Of a stretch of DNA of 64,000 nucleotides, positions 34,837 through 43,588 are shown piece by piece. Numbering within the stretch: position 1 is the stretch's first letter; the number at the start of each line of letters is the position of its first letter. The position numbers were made by a program, and so were the translations under genes. The notes beneath the pieces were generated by a model, which saw only the letters and a program-made list of their open reading frames with translations, was not told the origin of the DNA and did not search any database. Source of the stretch: a bacterium (GTDB taxonomy: Bacteria; Actinomycetota; Thermoleophilia; Solirubrobacterales; Solirubrobacteraceae); contig JAJPKQ010000007.1 in the NCBI GenBank assembly GCA_021323635.1, forward strand, positions 36,274-100,273, in the 5' to 3' direction.

Positions 34837-35589
34837 ATGCAGAGCAAGTGCGCTGCAACACCTGAAGAGACCCTGATGGACCTGTTGAACCGGTCCCGCC
34901 GGCTCAGCGTGCCCATCCGACGCTGCTTCCTCCAGCTCGAAGGGTCGCCCAAGCGACCCGGGCCGCTGGCTGCGTTTGTGCGCGGTCGGCGAGCCGTGGC
35001 GCTCGACCTCTGGCTGTTGCTGCACGCGGGCGCTGCCGCAGAGCCTTGGGACGTGAGGCAGCCTGCAATGAGCTGGGGGCGCATGCTCGCCATGCCCGAG
35101 ACCGCGGCGACAGAGGCGACGATATCGCGTAATTGGAGCTGGCTTGAAAAACAAGGACTTGTGCGCACCGAACGCGATCGGCGCATTCGCAAGGTGTACC
35201 TTCTCATGGAGGATGGATCGGGGAGGCCCTACGCTCGCTCCAGCGGAGAGGGTCGAGGATTCTTCAAGCTGCCCTATGAGTACTTCACGCAGGGTTGGCA
35301 TCGCAAGCTGACTCTTGCTGCCAAGGTCGCTCTCCTGGTCTCCCTGGCACAAGCTCCAACCTTCACACTCCCCAAGGAGCACGCCTCCCGGTGGTACGGG
35401 ATCTCTGCGGACACATTGCAGCGCGGTATCGATGAGCTGCAAAGCGAAGACCTGCTCAAGGCCTGGATGCGCTCAAAGAAGGCGCCGCGAGCGCGCTTCG
35501 GTTTCACGATGGAGAGGCACTACAGACTTAAGGCGCCGTTCGCCCGCACCACGAGCGAGCTGAGCGATTTGGCCGAGGTGCCGTGGTGA
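34837..35589 (+). CDS. Winged-helix protein coupled to a GNAT gene, possible antitoxin or regulator
   Basis: The 250-residue protein carries two helix-turn-helix-like regions. One is ATEATISRNWSWLEKQGLV with a basic wing (about 90-125). The other is LAAKVALLVSLAQ...HASRWYGISADTLQRGIDEL (about 165-205), whose spacing resembles plasmid-replication initiators or winged-helix regulators. It ends in a TGATG overlap with the GNAT gene, so the two are translated together. Codon use is less GC-biased than in the flanking metabolic genes, suggesting acquisition. ATG 34837 is chosen; the open frame extends to 34687. No family is assigned. Confidence 0.65.
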   Translation: MQSKCAATPEETLMDLLNRSRRLSVPIRRCFLQLEGSPKRPGPLAAFVRGRRAVALDLWLLLHAGAAAEPWDVRQPAMSWGRMLAMPETAATEATISRNWSWLEKQGLVRTERDRRIRKVYLLMEDGSGRPYARSSGEGRGFFKLPYEYFTQGWHRKLTLAAKVALLVSLAQAPTFTLPKEHASRWYGISADTLQRGIDELQSEDLLKAWMRSKKAPRARFGFTMERHYRLKAPFARTTSELSDLAEVPW

Positions 35590-36266
35590 TGGTGCCCACG
35601 ATCGAGGCGCTCGGCAGGGCTGAGGCACTCTCGACGGCTTTGCGCGACCCCGCGCCCTCATGGATCACCCTCCCGCCCGCCAGCGCGGAAATCCCCGATA
35701 CGTTGCGCACGGCGCTTGGATCGTTCGACGCAGGAACGCGGCCAGCTGGGCAGGCAGCATCGGCGTGGCTCAGGGATCAGGCGCTGCGCGCGCACCCCAT
35801 CTCCCGCACTCGCCTGCTCGTCGCTGAGGGAAAAATCATGGGCTACTACTCGCTGGCATCCGCACAGGTGGAGCTGCGTCAGAGCCATCGTCGGCAATTC
35901 GCCGCCGGCGACGGAGTCCCGATGGTTCCAGCTGCGCTTGTCACATGGATCGCAAAGGATTGCAGGGCGGATGTCGAGGGCAAGCATCTGCTGATGCATG
36001 CTGTCGCGACCGCAAGGCGCGTCGACGCGTTGCAGGCAACGTCGGTCCTAGTGGTTGATCCGTATGACGATGATACGGCTCAGATGTGGCGCGATCGCTT
36101 CGGATTCAGACCATCGGCAGGGCAGGCCGGTCCGCGTCGACTGTGGCTGCCTCTCTCTGTCGAGAGCTTGCCTAGCGATTCCGGCCGCGACGATCGAGAT
36201 CGGCGAGGTATTCGTCGGCCTCGGCGAGGAAGATCTGCACCCGCGAATCTTTCTGGGCCGCAGTGA
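35589..36266 (+). CDS. GNAT-fold acetyltransferase, possible TacT-like toxin
   Basis: The 225-residue protein has a GNAT core: TRLLVAEGKIMGYYSLAS (strand-turn-strand near 80-95), VPMVPAALVTWIAKDCR, then GKHLLMHAVATARR, VLVVDPYDDDTAQMWRDRFGF (shortened to VLVVDPYDDD) and a closing LWLPLS strand. The layout of MGYYSLA..., P-ALVTWIAKD... and the DAAxxxYxxxGF-like end matches the tRNA-acetylating GNAT toxins of the TacT/AtaT type, although no standard RHH antitoxin is present. The last 35 residues after the core are polar and arginine rich and overlap the opposite-strand small gene. Start ATG 35589 overlaps the preceding stop. Confidence 0.7.
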   Translation: MVPTIEALGRAEALSTALRDPAPSWITLPPASAEIPDTLRTALGSFDAGTRPAGQAASAWLRDQALRAHPISRTRLLVAEGKIMGYYSLASAQVELRQSHRRQFAAGDGVPMVPAALVTWIAKDCRADVEGKHLLMHAVATARRVDALQATSVLVVDPYDDDTAQMWRDRFGFRPSAGQAGPRRLWLPLSVESLPSDSGRDDRDRRGIRRPRRGRSAPANLSGPQ

Positions 36267-36354
36267 GCTCTGCCTCCTCAACGCTCGCGACCACGGTCGT
36301 CTGATGCTCAGGCTGCCACGTGAGCTGGGTGTCCTCGCGAAGTGTCGCTGCCAT
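36172..36354 (-). CDS. Small acidic protein overlapping the GNAT gene's 3' end
   Basis: The 60-residue ORF starts at ATG 36354 with AGGAA 8 bases upstream. The sequence is a plausible soluble protein: a Thr/Gln-rich strand-like N-terminus (REDTQLTWQPEHQTTVVAS) followed by an acidic helix (SRVQIFLAEADEYLADLD) and a basic end. It overlaps the GNAT coding sequence by 95 bases in convergent orientation. The GNAT tail in the overlap looks like non-functional read-through, so the small gene may be the conserved one there. Possible antitoxin or regulator; family not recognised. Confidence 0.45.
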   Translation of the reverse strand: MAATLREDTQLTWQPEHQTTVVASVEEAELTAAQKDSRVQIFLAEADEYLADLDRRGRNR

Positions 36355-36497
36355 CGAGATTCCTATCGGCAAACCGCGCCCACAGGATTAGAACTGGATA
36401 GACCAAACCTTAGCGGCTATTCGCCGGGCTCACGCCACACTACGGGCTGCCGCCCGCGCGCTGGCGACCAGCGCGGCGCGCTGGCTAGGCTCTAGAC

Positions 36498-37118
36498 GTG
36501 GACGCACCCCCAGCCGCGAGAGCAGTGCAGCAGGGAGCGGGGATCTTCTACTTCGACCTCGCAAGCCCGCTCTGCTACCTAGCCGCGGAGCTGATCTCGG
36601 TCGCCCTGCCGCAGCTGCGTGACTGGCGGGCGGTGTCGGAGCGCCGCCTTCATGACGGCCGGCACACATGGCCACGCCGACAGGTCGAGCGCGACGGCCA
36701 CCGGCTGGGGCTGCTGCCGCTGCGCTGGCCGCCAGAGCCCGCAGGCGAGCTGCGCGAGGCGCTGCTTGCCGCAACCTATGCGCGTGAGGTCGGACGCGGG
36801 ATCGCTTTCGCGCGCGCAGCCTTTCGTCAGGCCTTCGCGGGCGGCCAGGACCTGAGCGACGCAGATCGGCTGCTGATTGCAGGCGCAGCCTGCGAGCTGC
36901 ACCCCACAGCGCTGCTCAAGGCCAGCTCCTCGCGGCGCACGGAGGCGCTGCTCGAGGCAAGCACGCGGGCGGCGATCGCAGCCGGTGTGCGCAGCCTGCC
37001 GGCGGTGCTCGCCGGCGGAGAGCGCCACTGCGGCTGGCAGGAGGTAAGCGCTCTTTGCACGAAGCTCCGTGATGATGGCGCCCAAACGCAACCCGCGCTC
37101 GCTGGAGGGTCGCTGTGA
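36498..37118 (+). CDS. DsbA/HCCA-isomerase-like thioredoxin-fold protein without CxxC
   Basis: The 206-residue protein begins with FYFDLASPLCYLAAELI, the active-site strand-helix of the DsbA/2-hydroxychromene-2-carboxylate isomerase family. The redox CxxC is replaced by S-P-L-C, as in HCCA isomerases and related kappa-class glutathione transferases. A helical insert follows (AATYAREVGRGIAFARAAFRQ) and a final GVRSLPAVLAGG contains the cis-Pro. No signal peptide is visible, so it is cytosolic. It starts at GTG 36498 and overlaps the next gene (GTGA). Substrate unknown; co-transcription with pdhA is likely. Confidence 0.65.
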   Translation: MDAPPAARAVQQGAGIFYFDLASPLCYLAAELISVALPQLRDWRAVSERRLHDGRHTWPRRQVERDGHRLGLLPLRWPPEPAGELREALLAATYAREVGRGIAFARAAFRQAFAGGQDLSDADRLLIAGAACELHPTALLKASSSRRTEALLEASTRAAIAAGVRSLPAVLAGGERHCGWQEVSALCTKLRDDGAQTQPALAGGSL

Positions 37119-37426
37119 AGGCAAAGCGACTCTACCGGCTGATCCACCACCGCGGCGGCCTCTTGCCGGCGGCGCTCGCGGACCCTGCTCGCGTCGACCA
37201 TGTCGAGCTGATCGAGAGCGCGAGCGGCCAGGCGGTGCTCTGCTGGGACCTCTCCCCGCTGGGCGCAAGGCGCCTGCTGCGCGCGCTGCGCTCGGACCTC
37301 GCAGCGCTCGAGGAGGAGCAGTTTCGAGCGCGCTGGCTGGAGGGCGAGCACGAGCAGGACTGGGGCGAGGAGCAGGGCGCGCGCGAGGACTGCACCGAGC
37401 CGGGGGATCTCGATGAGTGGAGCTGA
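37115..37426 (+). CDS. Small acidic protein upstream of pdhA
   Basis: The 103-residue protein has a basic N-terminus (KAKRLYRLIHHRGG), a beta-like middle (VDHVELIESASGQAVLCWDLS) and a long helical, strongly acidic C-terminus (WLEGEHEQDWGEEQGARED). It starts at GTG 37115 overlapping the previous stop and overlaps pdhA by 14 bases, so it is embedded in the pyruvate dehydrogenase operon. No family recognised; coding is supported by tight overlaps on both sides. Confidence 0.65.
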   Translation: MKAKRLYRLIHHRGGLLPAALADPARVDHVELIESASGQAVLCWDLSPLGARRLLRALRSDLAALEEEQFRARWLEGEHEQDWGEEQGAREDCTEPGDLDEWS

Positions 37427-38597
37427 GGCGGTCGATCTGCCTCCAGCGGAGGCGCTCCGCGAGTGGCTGGCGACGATGCTCCTGATCCGCCGCTTCGAGG
37501 AGCGCGCGGGTGAGATGTACGCGCGCGCGAAGATCGGCGGCTTCCTGCACCTGGCGATCGGCGAGGAGGCGGCAATCGTCGGCTCGGCGCGCGCGCTGCG
37601 TCCGACGGACTACCTGGTCTCGACCTATCGCTCCCACGGACACGCGCTCGTGCGCGGCACCCCGCCTGAGGCGGTCATGGCGGAGCTGTTCGGCAAGGCC
37701 GACGGCTGCTCGAAAGGAAGAGGCGGCTCGATGCACATGTTCGACGGCAAGCGGCGCTTCATGGGCGGCTACGGCATCGTCGGCGGGAACCTCCCGATCG
37801 CGGGCGGGCTGGCGCTGTCCAGCGCCTACACGAGCAAGGACGAGGTGACGCTCTGCACGCTCGGCGACGGCGCCTGCAACCAGGGCACGTTCGGGGAGAC
37901 GATGAACCTCTGCGCGCTCTGGCGGCTGCCGATCGTCTTCCTGGTCACGAACAACCTCTTCGGCATGGGGACCGCGCTTGAGCGCCACTCCGCCGTCACG
38001 GAGCTGCGCGCCCGCGGCGAGGGCTTCGGGGTCCCGGGCGTCCGCTGCGACGGCATGGATGTGATCGACACCTACCAAAAGGTCTGCGCGGCGATCGCGC
38101 GCGCCCGCAGCGAACGGCGCCCGATGCTGGTCGAGGCGATCACGTATCGCTTCCGCGGGCACTCGATGGCAGACCCCGAGCGCTACCGCACGCGCGAGCA
38201 GGTGCAGGAGTGGCGCGCTCGCGACCCGATCGAGACCTTCCCCGCAAGACTGATCGCCGAGGGCAAGCTCGATCAAGGCGCTCTCGCCGAGCTTCAGTCG
38301 CGCGCCCGGCAGGCTGTCGATCAGGCGGTCGACTTCGCCGAGCGCTCGCCCTTCCCCGCGCCGGACGCCCTCTATGACGACATATACGTGCTTGGCGACC
38401 AGGTACGGGGCTCCTACTCGCTGCGTACCACAGAGCCGCACGAGGGCGGGCCGAGCGAGCGCAGCGAGCTTGCCGGCGACGGCGAGATCGCGCGGCAGAT
38501 CACGGCCGCGCTTGCAACCGGGCAGGAAGCGCGCGCCAGCGCGCTCGAGCTCCCGGAGGCGCCGGTGGGCGGCGCGGAGCAGGAGGCGGGCTCCTGA
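37413..38597 (+). CDS. pdhA: Pyruvate (2-oxo acid) dehydrogenase E1 alpha subunit
   Basis: The 394-residue subunit binds thiamine diphosphate: the TPP motif runs from LGDGACNQGTFGETMN to LVTNN (near residues 150-180). The phosphorylation-loop region YRFRGHSMADPERYR and the early MLLIRRFEERAGEMY are typical. The 60-residue C-terminal extension, rich in Glu and Ala, is unusual in length. It forms E1 with the next gene and hands the acetyl group to E2. Substrate choice between pyruvate and acetoin cannot be excluded, but lpd and lipA/lipB nearby favour a PDH-type complex. Confidence 0.92.
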   Translation: MSGAEAVDLPPAEALREWLATMLLIRRFEERAGEMYARAKIGGFLHLAIGEEAAIVGSARALRPTDYLVSTYRSHGHALVRGTPPEAVMAELFGKADGCSKGRGGSMHMFDGKRRFMGGYGIVGGNLPIAGGLALSSAYTSKDEVTLCTLGDGACNQGTFGETMNLCALWRLPIVFLVTNNLFGMGTALERHSAVTELRARGEGFGVPGVRCDGMDVIDTYQKVCAAIARARSERRPMLVEAITYRFRGHSMADPERYRTREQVQEWRARDPIETFPARLIAEGKLDQGALAELQSRARQAVDQAVDFAERSPFPAPDALYDDIYVLGDQVRGSYSLRTTEPHEGGPSERSELAGDGEIARQITAALATGQEARASALELPEAPVGGAEQEAGS

Positions 38598-39602
<1,005 letters not shown>

Positions 39603-39605
39603 GCG

Positions 39606-40916
39606 ATGAGCGCCGAGATCGTCATGCCACGACTCTCCGACACGATGGAGGAGGGCACGATCCTGCGCTGGCTGAAGCGCAGCGGGGAGCAGATCGCGCG
39701 TGGCGAGGAGATCGTCGAGATCGAGACCGACAAGGCCTCGATGCCATACGCGGCCGATCTGGAGGGAACACTCGAGATCATCGCGCGCGAGGGGGAGACG
39801 CTGCCGGTGGGGGCGCCGATCGCGCGCGTTGCCTCCGGCGCGACGAGGGACGACCGCGAGCAGTCTGTGGAGGGGACCGCAACCGAGCCGCTCACAGCAG
39901 CCGGCAAGTCGGCCCCAGCCGCGCAACCCCTCTCAGCGGCACAACCGCCCGCCGTGGAGCGTCGCGCCGCGCCCGCGCGCGGCGATCGGATCAAGGCCTC
40001 GCCGCTTGCACGACGCCTGGCGGCGGAGCGCGGCATGGACCTTGCCGCGCTCACGGGCAGCGGACCGTCTGGCCGCATCGTGAAGGCTGACGTCGAGGCT
40101 GCCGGCGGCAGCGCTGAGGTGCGGGCTGCTGCTGATGAGGCGCCAGCTGAGCAGGCAGCCCCTAAGGCGCCGACCGGGCCACCCTCGCCGGCCGAGGTCA
40201 CGGGCGCCAAGGGCGCAAGCCGCGTGCGCCAGCTCAGCCGCACCCAGCAGCTGATCGCGCGGCGGATGGCCGAGTCGCGCGCCACGATCCCCGCGTTCAG
40301 CCTGCAGGCGCAGATCGACATGGAGGCCTGCGTCGCGCTGCGCGCGCAGATCAAGGAGCACGCGCGCGGAGAGGTGGTCCCGACCTACAACGACATGCTC
40401 GTCAAGGCCGCGGCGATCGCCCTGCGCGAGCATCCGCGCGTGAACGCGACCTACCGCGACGGGGCGCTTGAGATCCATGAGCGGGTGAATGTCGGCATCG
40501 CGGTGGCGAGCGGGTCCGAGGATGAGCTCTCAAGCTCCCTTGTCGTGCCCACGATCTTCGATGCCGACAGGCTCTCGCTGGGAGAGATCGCGCGCAGCGC
40601 GCGCGAGGCGGCCGCGCGGGTGCGCGCGGGCAGCATCACACCGCCTGAGCTCTCTGGCGCGACGTTCACGATCTCGAACCTGGGGATGTATGGGGTGAGC
40701 GCCTTTGAAGCGATCATCAACCCGCCTCAGGTGGCGATCCTGGCCGCCGGGGCGGTGCAGCGCGCAGCGGTCGTGCGCGGGGATGAGATCCAGACGCACG
40801 CGCTGCTCACAGCCACTCTCGCCTGCGACCACCGCGCGCTCTATGGAGCCGACGCCGCGATCTTCCTGGCCCGCATCCGCGAGCTGCTCGAAGCGCCGGA
40901 TGCGCTTGCGCTCTGA
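39606..40916 (+). CDS. pdhC: Dihydrolipoamide acetyltransferase (E2)
   Basis: The 436-residue protein has one N-terminal lipoyl domain with EIETDKASMPY, where the Lys near residue 43 is lipoylated. A Pro/Ala linker and a peripheral subunit-binding domain (KASPLARRLAAERGMDLAAL) follow at about 125-160, then the catalytic trimer domain from about 205. The active site expected as HxxxDG reads DHRALYGADAA, with His kept and Asp replaced by Tyr. It is the last gene of the pdh operon; a 6-bp GC hairpin (40957-40972) follows. Lipoylation would be done by LipB/LipA encoded 2 kb downstream. Confidence 0.92.
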   Translation: MSAEIVMPRLSDTMEEGTILRWLKRSGEQIARGEEIVEIETDKASMPYAADLEGTLEIIAREGETLPVGAPIARVASGATRDDREQSVEGTATEPLTAAGKSAPAAQPLSAAQPPAVERRAAPARGDRIKASPLARRLAAERGMDLAALTGSGPSGRIVKADVEAAGGSAEVRAAADEAPAEQAAPKAPTGPPSPAEVTGAKGASRVRQLSRTQQLIARRMAESRATIPAFSLQAQIDMEACVALRAQIKEHARGEVVPTYNDMLVKAAAIALREHPRVNATYRDGALEIHERVNVGIAVASGSEDELSSSLVVPTIFDADRLSLGEIARSAREAAARVRAGSITPPELSGATFTISNLGMYGVSAFEAIINPPQVAILAAGAVQRAAVVRGDEIQTHALLTATLACDHRALYGADAAIFLARIRELLEAPDALAL

Positions 40917-40956
40917 ATAAAACAAGACCCGGCGGGATAGTGGCGCCCGGCTCACC

Positions 40957-40972
40957 CCCGCGTGCGCGCGGG
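40957..40972 (+). terminator. Hairpin after the pdh operon
   Basis: CCCGCG and CGCGGG form a 6-bp stem around a TGCG loop, 40 bases after the pdhC stop and before the convergent DUF3037 gene. There is no U tract, so termination is only suggested. Confidence 0.35.
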
Positions 40973-41055
40973 ACGGCCACTTGCCGCCATTCGCGCTGGA
41001 TGCGGTCTTCACCCACGAGACGCGCGCTACCGCTTTGCAATCAGATGCGCGATGG

Positions 41056-41916
41056 TCACCGCCTCGGCTGAAGCGCTGCGATCGCTCGCTCACCGATCAC
41101 TTCAGCACCGCCCAGGCCGACCTCTTCGACGCCGTTCTCGCGAAATGCCGCCTTGGCCTCGTTGTATGCAGGCGAGGGCTGGCCGGGCTTCGGCTCCACG
41201 GCGATCGCGTAGATGTCGAGATCTCTCGGCACTTCGACTCCGTCGCCGTCCGCTGCCAATTTGCCGCCTTTGTTGCGAATCTCGTGGACCAGCCACGACC
41301 ATGCCTTGACCTGCTCGGCCAAATCGCTCTGGTTGGGCAGCTGGAACGACCAGCACTGAACGAGCTGAACAGCGCGTCCATTGTGGACGGCGAAGTCAAA
41401 TATGCCCTCGAAGGGGCCGCACTGGACGCTCGTGCGCTCTCGTACTGCGTTGGCGGGCACCGCGTGAGACCTGTAGGCATTGCGCACCGCCGCCTGTGCC
41501 CGATTCTTGCGCTCGAAGTCGTAGCTTCGGCGTTCCGCGTCAAGCACAAGCTGGTCGAAGATCAGGTCAAGGGCGTCTTCGGCGCTGTCAGCGGCCACCG
41601 GAGCCGGCGCCGAGAGCTGGACTATGTTCTGCATCTCGGCGGCGCGGGCACGCAGCATGCACACCGAGACTGCCTCTGGACCGCCCGTCCCGGGCAGCTG
41701 TTCGAGGGCCGCTATGTGGTCCTCAAGCTCGGCCGCGCACGCCATCGCCGCCGGCAGCGCGGCGCGATCGTCGATCGCCTTTGCGCGCGAGAGGCTTGAG
41801 ACAAGCCGGAGCTTCCAGTCGCGCGCCTGGTCACTGCCCGCGATCGCGCCAATGTTGACGAACTCGCCTCGCGCCGGGTCCGGCACGAAGCGGATAACCG
41901 AGAACTGGAAGTCCAC
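41056..41916 (-). CDS. DUF3037 protein, partner of the HipA-like kinase
   Basis: The 286-residue protein starts with DFQFSVIRFVPDPARGEFVNIGAI, shortened here to VPDPARGEFVNIG, the hallmark N-terminal strand of DUF3037. The middle is helical, and RRSYDFERKNRAQAAV is basic. The C-terminal half has FDFAVHNGRAVQLVQCWSFQ and ALxVEPKPGQP-like IAVEPKPGQPSPAYNEA. DUF3037 genes commonly sit directly after a HipA-like kinase gene, as here (11-base gap). Molecular function is unknown; it could bind the kinase as an antitoxin or be its substrate. The codon use is less extreme than in the flanking pdh and lip genes, suggesting acquisition. Confidence 0.78.
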   Translation of the reverse strand: MDFQFSVIRFVPDPARGEFVNIGAIAGSDQARDWKLRLVSSLSRAKAIDDRAALPAAMACAAELEDHIAALEQLPGTGGPEAVSVCMLRARAAEMQNIVQLSAPAPVAADSAEDALDLIFDQLVLDAERRSYDFERKNRAQAAVRNAYRSHAVPANAVRERTSVQCGPFEGIFDFAVHNGRAVQLVQCWSFQLPNQSDLAEQVKAWSWLVHEIRNKGGKLAADGDGVEVPRDLDIYAIAVEPKPGQPSPAYNEAKAAFRENGVEEVGLGGAEVIGERAIAALQPRR

Positions 41917-41927
41917 TTGGGAGGATG

Positions 41928-42674
41928 TTAGGAGACAAGTGCGCGGAGGCGCGTGGCGACCGGCAGGCGCCGGAGATCCGCGAATGTCGCAACAGCCTCA
42001 AGCTCGTCGTTATCCACCGGCCAAGCTGCGGGCAGCTTCGAGAGCACTTCTTCAATCTGGTCGCGGGTGACGCTTTCGAGAGCTCTCGCGCAGCGCTCGA
42101 GCTCCATTGGATCAAGTCGATCGGGTGGCACCGACAACCCGTACGGCTGGTCTCGGCCGGCCTCAAGCGTTGAGATGCTCCATTGCGGACCGGTCAGATA
42201 GAAGCCGTGGTCGTGGCTGAAATAGGCGTCGCTTTCGCCGACCGCGCGCAGCCACTGGAGGTCAGCGCCCGCCAGCCAGTCGCACAGCGCATAGATTCCA
42301 CAGTGGCGACGACGGTTGTCATCTTCGCTGCGATGATCCAACAAGCGGGTCTCCAGGGCCGGATCAACCGCTGCGGAGCCGTGTGCCCAGCCGGCCTCGA
42401 GCACGCGCCCCGAGCCACGGCGGAATTCCCAGCCGGCGATCGCATCGAGGCAGACGAGCTCCACGCGGCAGACTGGCGCGCCGATTAGAGCACCCAAGCG
42501 ACCAACGATCTGCTCCGTTATCGCGATGCGAGCACACTGGAAATTGTTGAGGCTTTTACACCAATATCGCTGCTGATCATCTGCAGCTACAAGAAAGCTC
42601 CCAGACTGGCCGGCAGTGCTCGCACGCAGCGGCAACACGGCCGAGACGCCGGGCGGTCTTATCTCTCTGGCGAT
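41928..42674 (-). CDS. HipA-like kinase-fold protein
   Basis: The 248-residue protein matches the short HipA-like family usually paired with DUF3037. The N-terminus has a glycine-poor ATP-lid strand pair ending in RYWCKSLNNFQ, where the Lys would bind ATP. ARIAITEQIVGRLGALIGAPVCRVEL is the helical part (shortened to IVGRLGALIG). A catalytic-loop-like DWLAGADLQWL follows, then YFSHDHGFYL in place of the metal-binding DNG/DHG. Asn in the usual WLxNxD is replaced by Ala, so kinase activity is unsure. GTG 42674 was chosen since homologues begin just before this RPPG segment; the frame is open to 42737. Confidence 0.7.
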   Translation of the reverse strand: MAREIRPPGVSAVLPLRASTAGQSGSFLVAADDQQRYWCKSLNNFQCARIAITEQIVGRLGALIGAPVCRVELVCLDAIAGWEFRRGSGRVLEAGWAHGSAAVDPALETRLLDHRSEDDNRRRHCGIYALCDWLAGADLQWLRAVGESDAYFSHDHGFYLTGPQWSISTLEAGRDQPYGLSVPPDRLDPMELERCARALESVTRDQIEEVLSKLPAAWPVDNDELEAVATFADLRRLPVATRLRALVS

Positions 42675-42889
42675 CGGCACGAGGGGCGATGGTAGTGATA
42701 TCCGCGGCGGCCGATAGTGGCAAGTTTGCACGCACACTCATGGGGCTGACCGGAGTCGTCTGGGCTGCGCCATGCCTGTCGAGCCTCCACTTTTCTCCGC
42801 GGCCGAGCCCGTCCCAGATTGGCGCTGGGCGACGGTCGATGCGCCGTCGCCGCGTCGATCCCCACCCCTGCGGCTAGTCTTGGCTGTGA

Positions 42890-43588
42890 GTGATCGCGAC
42901 CGCTGACAAGCGCTCCTACGCCACGCTGCTGCGCTGCGATCTCCCGATCACCCCCTACGCTGACGCGCTCGCCCTCCAGCGCATGCTGCAGCGCGCCAGG
43001 CGCGCCGGCCTGATCGCAGACACGCTGCTCTTCCTCGAGCATCCGCCCACCTACACCCGCGGGCGGCGCTCGCGGCCTGAGGAGCTGCCCGCCGGCGCCG
43101 CGCACTACCGCTCGCTTGGGATCGAGGTCTGCGAGACCGACCGCGGTGGGCGCGTGACCTACCACGGTCCCGGTCAGCTCATCGGCTACGTGATCGCGCG
43201 CGTCGAGGACGTGGTCGCGCACGTGCGGATGCTCGAGCGTGCGCTGATCGAGGCGCTCTATGAGATCGGCGTGCAGGGGCGATCGCGCGTTGCGGAGGGG
43301 CCGGACTTCACCGGCGTCTGGGTGCAGGAGCGCAAGATCGCCTCGATCGGCGTGCATGTCGCCGGCGGCGTGACCACGCACGGCTTCGCCCTCAACGTCG
43401 ACAACGACCTTGCGCCCTTCAGCTGGGTCGTCCCCTGCGGCCTGCCGGGCGTACAGATGACCTCAGTCGCGGCCGAGCTTCAGCTTGGCGCCGACGCCGG
43501 CGATCTCGGCGCGCGACTTCGCGGCGCCATCCACCGCACGCTCTCCGGCGCGCTGCAGGAGCGTGCGCTGCGTGGGAGCGCGGCATGA
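42890..43588 (+). CDS. lipB: Octanoyl-[carrier protein]:protein octanoyltransferase
   Basis: The 232-residue enzyme moves octanoate from acyl carrier protein onto lipoyl domains. LFLEHPPTYTRGRRS, TDRGGRVTYHGPGQLIGY and RKIASIGVHV (catalytic Lys) are typical, as is the catalytic Cys in VPCGLPGVQMTSV. The GTG start at 42890 is divergent from the HipA-like gene. The stop overlaps the lipA start (ATGA), so octanoyl transfer and sulfur insertion are co-expressed. Confidence 0.94.
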   Translation: MIATADKRSYATLLRCDLPITPYADALALQRMLQRARRAGLIADTLLFLEHPPTYTRGRRSRPEELPAGAAHYRSLGIEVCETDRGGRVTYHGPGQLIGYVIARVEDVVAHVRMLERALIEALYEIGVQGRSRVAEGPDFTGVWVQERKIASIGVHVAGGVTTHGFALNVDNDLAPFSWVVPCGLPGVQMTSVAAELQLGADAGDLGARLRGAIHRTLSGALQERALRGSAA

